A stretch of 5,680 nucleotides of DNA, taken from the NCBI GenBank assembly GCA_002325785.1, contig DCSU01000035.1:10373-16052 (forward strand). Reading direction: 5' to 3'. Origin of the DNA: Bacteroidales bacterium UBA1458 (GTDB taxonomy: Bacteria > Bacteroidota > Bacteroidia > Bacteroidales > VadinHA17). The notes under the pieces are model-generated. The model did no database searches, was not told the origin of the DNA, and saw nothing but the letters and a program-made list of their open reading frames with translations. Shown here piece by piece: positions 5,334-5,680 of the stretch. A program made the position numbers and the translations under genes. Position 1 is the stretch's first letter. Each line of letters begins with the position of its first letter.

Positions 5334-5470
5334 AGAGTCGAAAGTCTGTAAAGTCCTTAAAGTATGGGGGTTTGGCGATTTGCGATTTGCGAATATATAT
5401 TAATCGACAATCAAAAATCTGAAATCGAAAATTCCTCCTTTACTGCGGACTGGAGACTGGAGACCGTGAA
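5334..5470 (+). repeat. Degenerate heptamer-periodic repeats, four phrases
   Basis: Most of the 156-base gap between the SOUL and DUF255 genes is made of short imperfect tandem repeats. AGTC/AAGT units sit at 5336, 5343, 5352 and 5361 (spacing 7, 9, 9). GCGATTT is repeated at 5375 and 5382 with a partial third copy at 5389. AATC or AATT opens units at 5402, 5409, 5416, 5423 and 5430, an exact period of 7. GACTGGA is repeated at 5448 and 5455 with a partial copy at 5462. Each array has a different phrase but three share the period of seven. No protein is encoded. Confidence 0.7.
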
Positions 5471-5489
5471 ATGATAAGTAATTGATAAT

Positions 5490-5680
5490 ATGGATAACAG
5501 AGGTAACTGGCAAAAAAATAATCTTGACATATCGTCGTCGCCTTACCTGAGGCAGCATGCCGGCAACCCGATATGGTGGCAGGAATGGAACAGCGAGACC
5601 CTCGCTTATGCCGCCAAAGAGAACAAGCCGCTGTTTGTCTCGGTGGGATACGCCACGTGCCACTGGTGCCATGTGATGGC
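5490..5680 (+). CDS. DUF255 (YyaL/SPATA20-type) thioredoxin-fold protein, N-terminal part
   Basis: The first 63 codons of a gene that runs off the right edge, starting at ATG 5490 after an A/T-rich leader with no Shine-Dalgarno. The visible part holds the family opening SPYLRQHAGNPIWWQEW (residues 17-33), then KENKPLFVSVGYATCHWCHVM (43-63) with the hallmark CxxC in CHWCH (Cys57, Cys60). Full-length relatives are about 600-700 residues: an N-terminal thioredoxin-like domain followed by a large six-hairpin (alpha/alpha)6 glycosidase-like region. They are highly conserved across bacteria and animals, yet their reaction is unsettled. No signal peptide, so presumably cytosolic. The gene is tandem with the SOUL gene but separated by the heptamer repeats, and no promoter box is obvious. 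Confidence 0.92.
   Translation, partial: MDNRGNWQKNNLDISSSPYLRQHAGNPIWWQEWNSETLAYAAKENKPLFVSVGYATCHWCHVM

Noticed and set aside
5334..5470. CRISPR-like array
   Set aside because: The units are only seven bases, are imperfect and have no spacers.
5400..5672. Minus-strand 90-codon open frame
   Set aside because: It crosses the heptamer repeats and lies antisense to the DUF255 gene, whose CHWCHVM motif shows the real reading direction.

Overview
This window looks like chromosomal DNA from a member of the Bacteroidota, probably a Bacteroidales-type lineage. That call rests on several things: start codons with A/T-rich leaders and mostly no Shine-Dalgarno sequence, one clear TAnnTTTG (-7) promoter box, a secreted DUF2141 protein, a PD40-repeat lipoprotein beside a small beta-barrel protein, and short-period degenerate repeats between genes. 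No rRNA, tRNA, CRISPR array, insertion sequence or integrase is visible. No gap between genes exceeds about 260 bases.

The layout is two divergent blocks that meet in an AT-rich intergenic region at about 3279-3508. On the minus strand, reading away from that point, lie: a stand-alone AAA-type ATPase (2148-3278), a small DCC/DUF393 CxxC protein (1654-2007), a secreted beta-barrel-like protein (703-1398), and a PD40 beta-propeller lipoprotein cut by the left edge (1-706). The last two overlap by ATGA and are almost certainly co-translated. On the plus strand lie: an HD-domain (p)ppGpp-hydrolase-like protein (3509-4051), a DUF2141 exported protein 18 bases behind it (4070-4549), an exported SOUL-family heme-binding-like protein with its own leader (4746-5333), and the start of a DUF255/YyaL-type thioredoxin-fold protein cut by the right edge (5490-5680).

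I see no multi-gene pathway that ties everything together. The supportable couplings are the barrel/lipoprotein pair (envelope) and the HD hydrolase/DUF2141 pair (short gap, likely one transcript). The ATPase has the look of an accessory gene: strongly AT-rich leader, no partner, no recognisable effector domain.

No clear new biological system is evident. The signals most worth a second look are in the non-coding DNA. They are a set of period-7 degenerate repeats in four different sequence phrases between the SOUL and DUF255 genes, with one phrase also appearing right after the DUF2141 stop codon. There are also three stacked inverted repeats upstream of the SOUL gene, a perfect hairpin sitting on the predicted start of transcription of the HD gene, and a perfect palindrome upstream of the ATPase.
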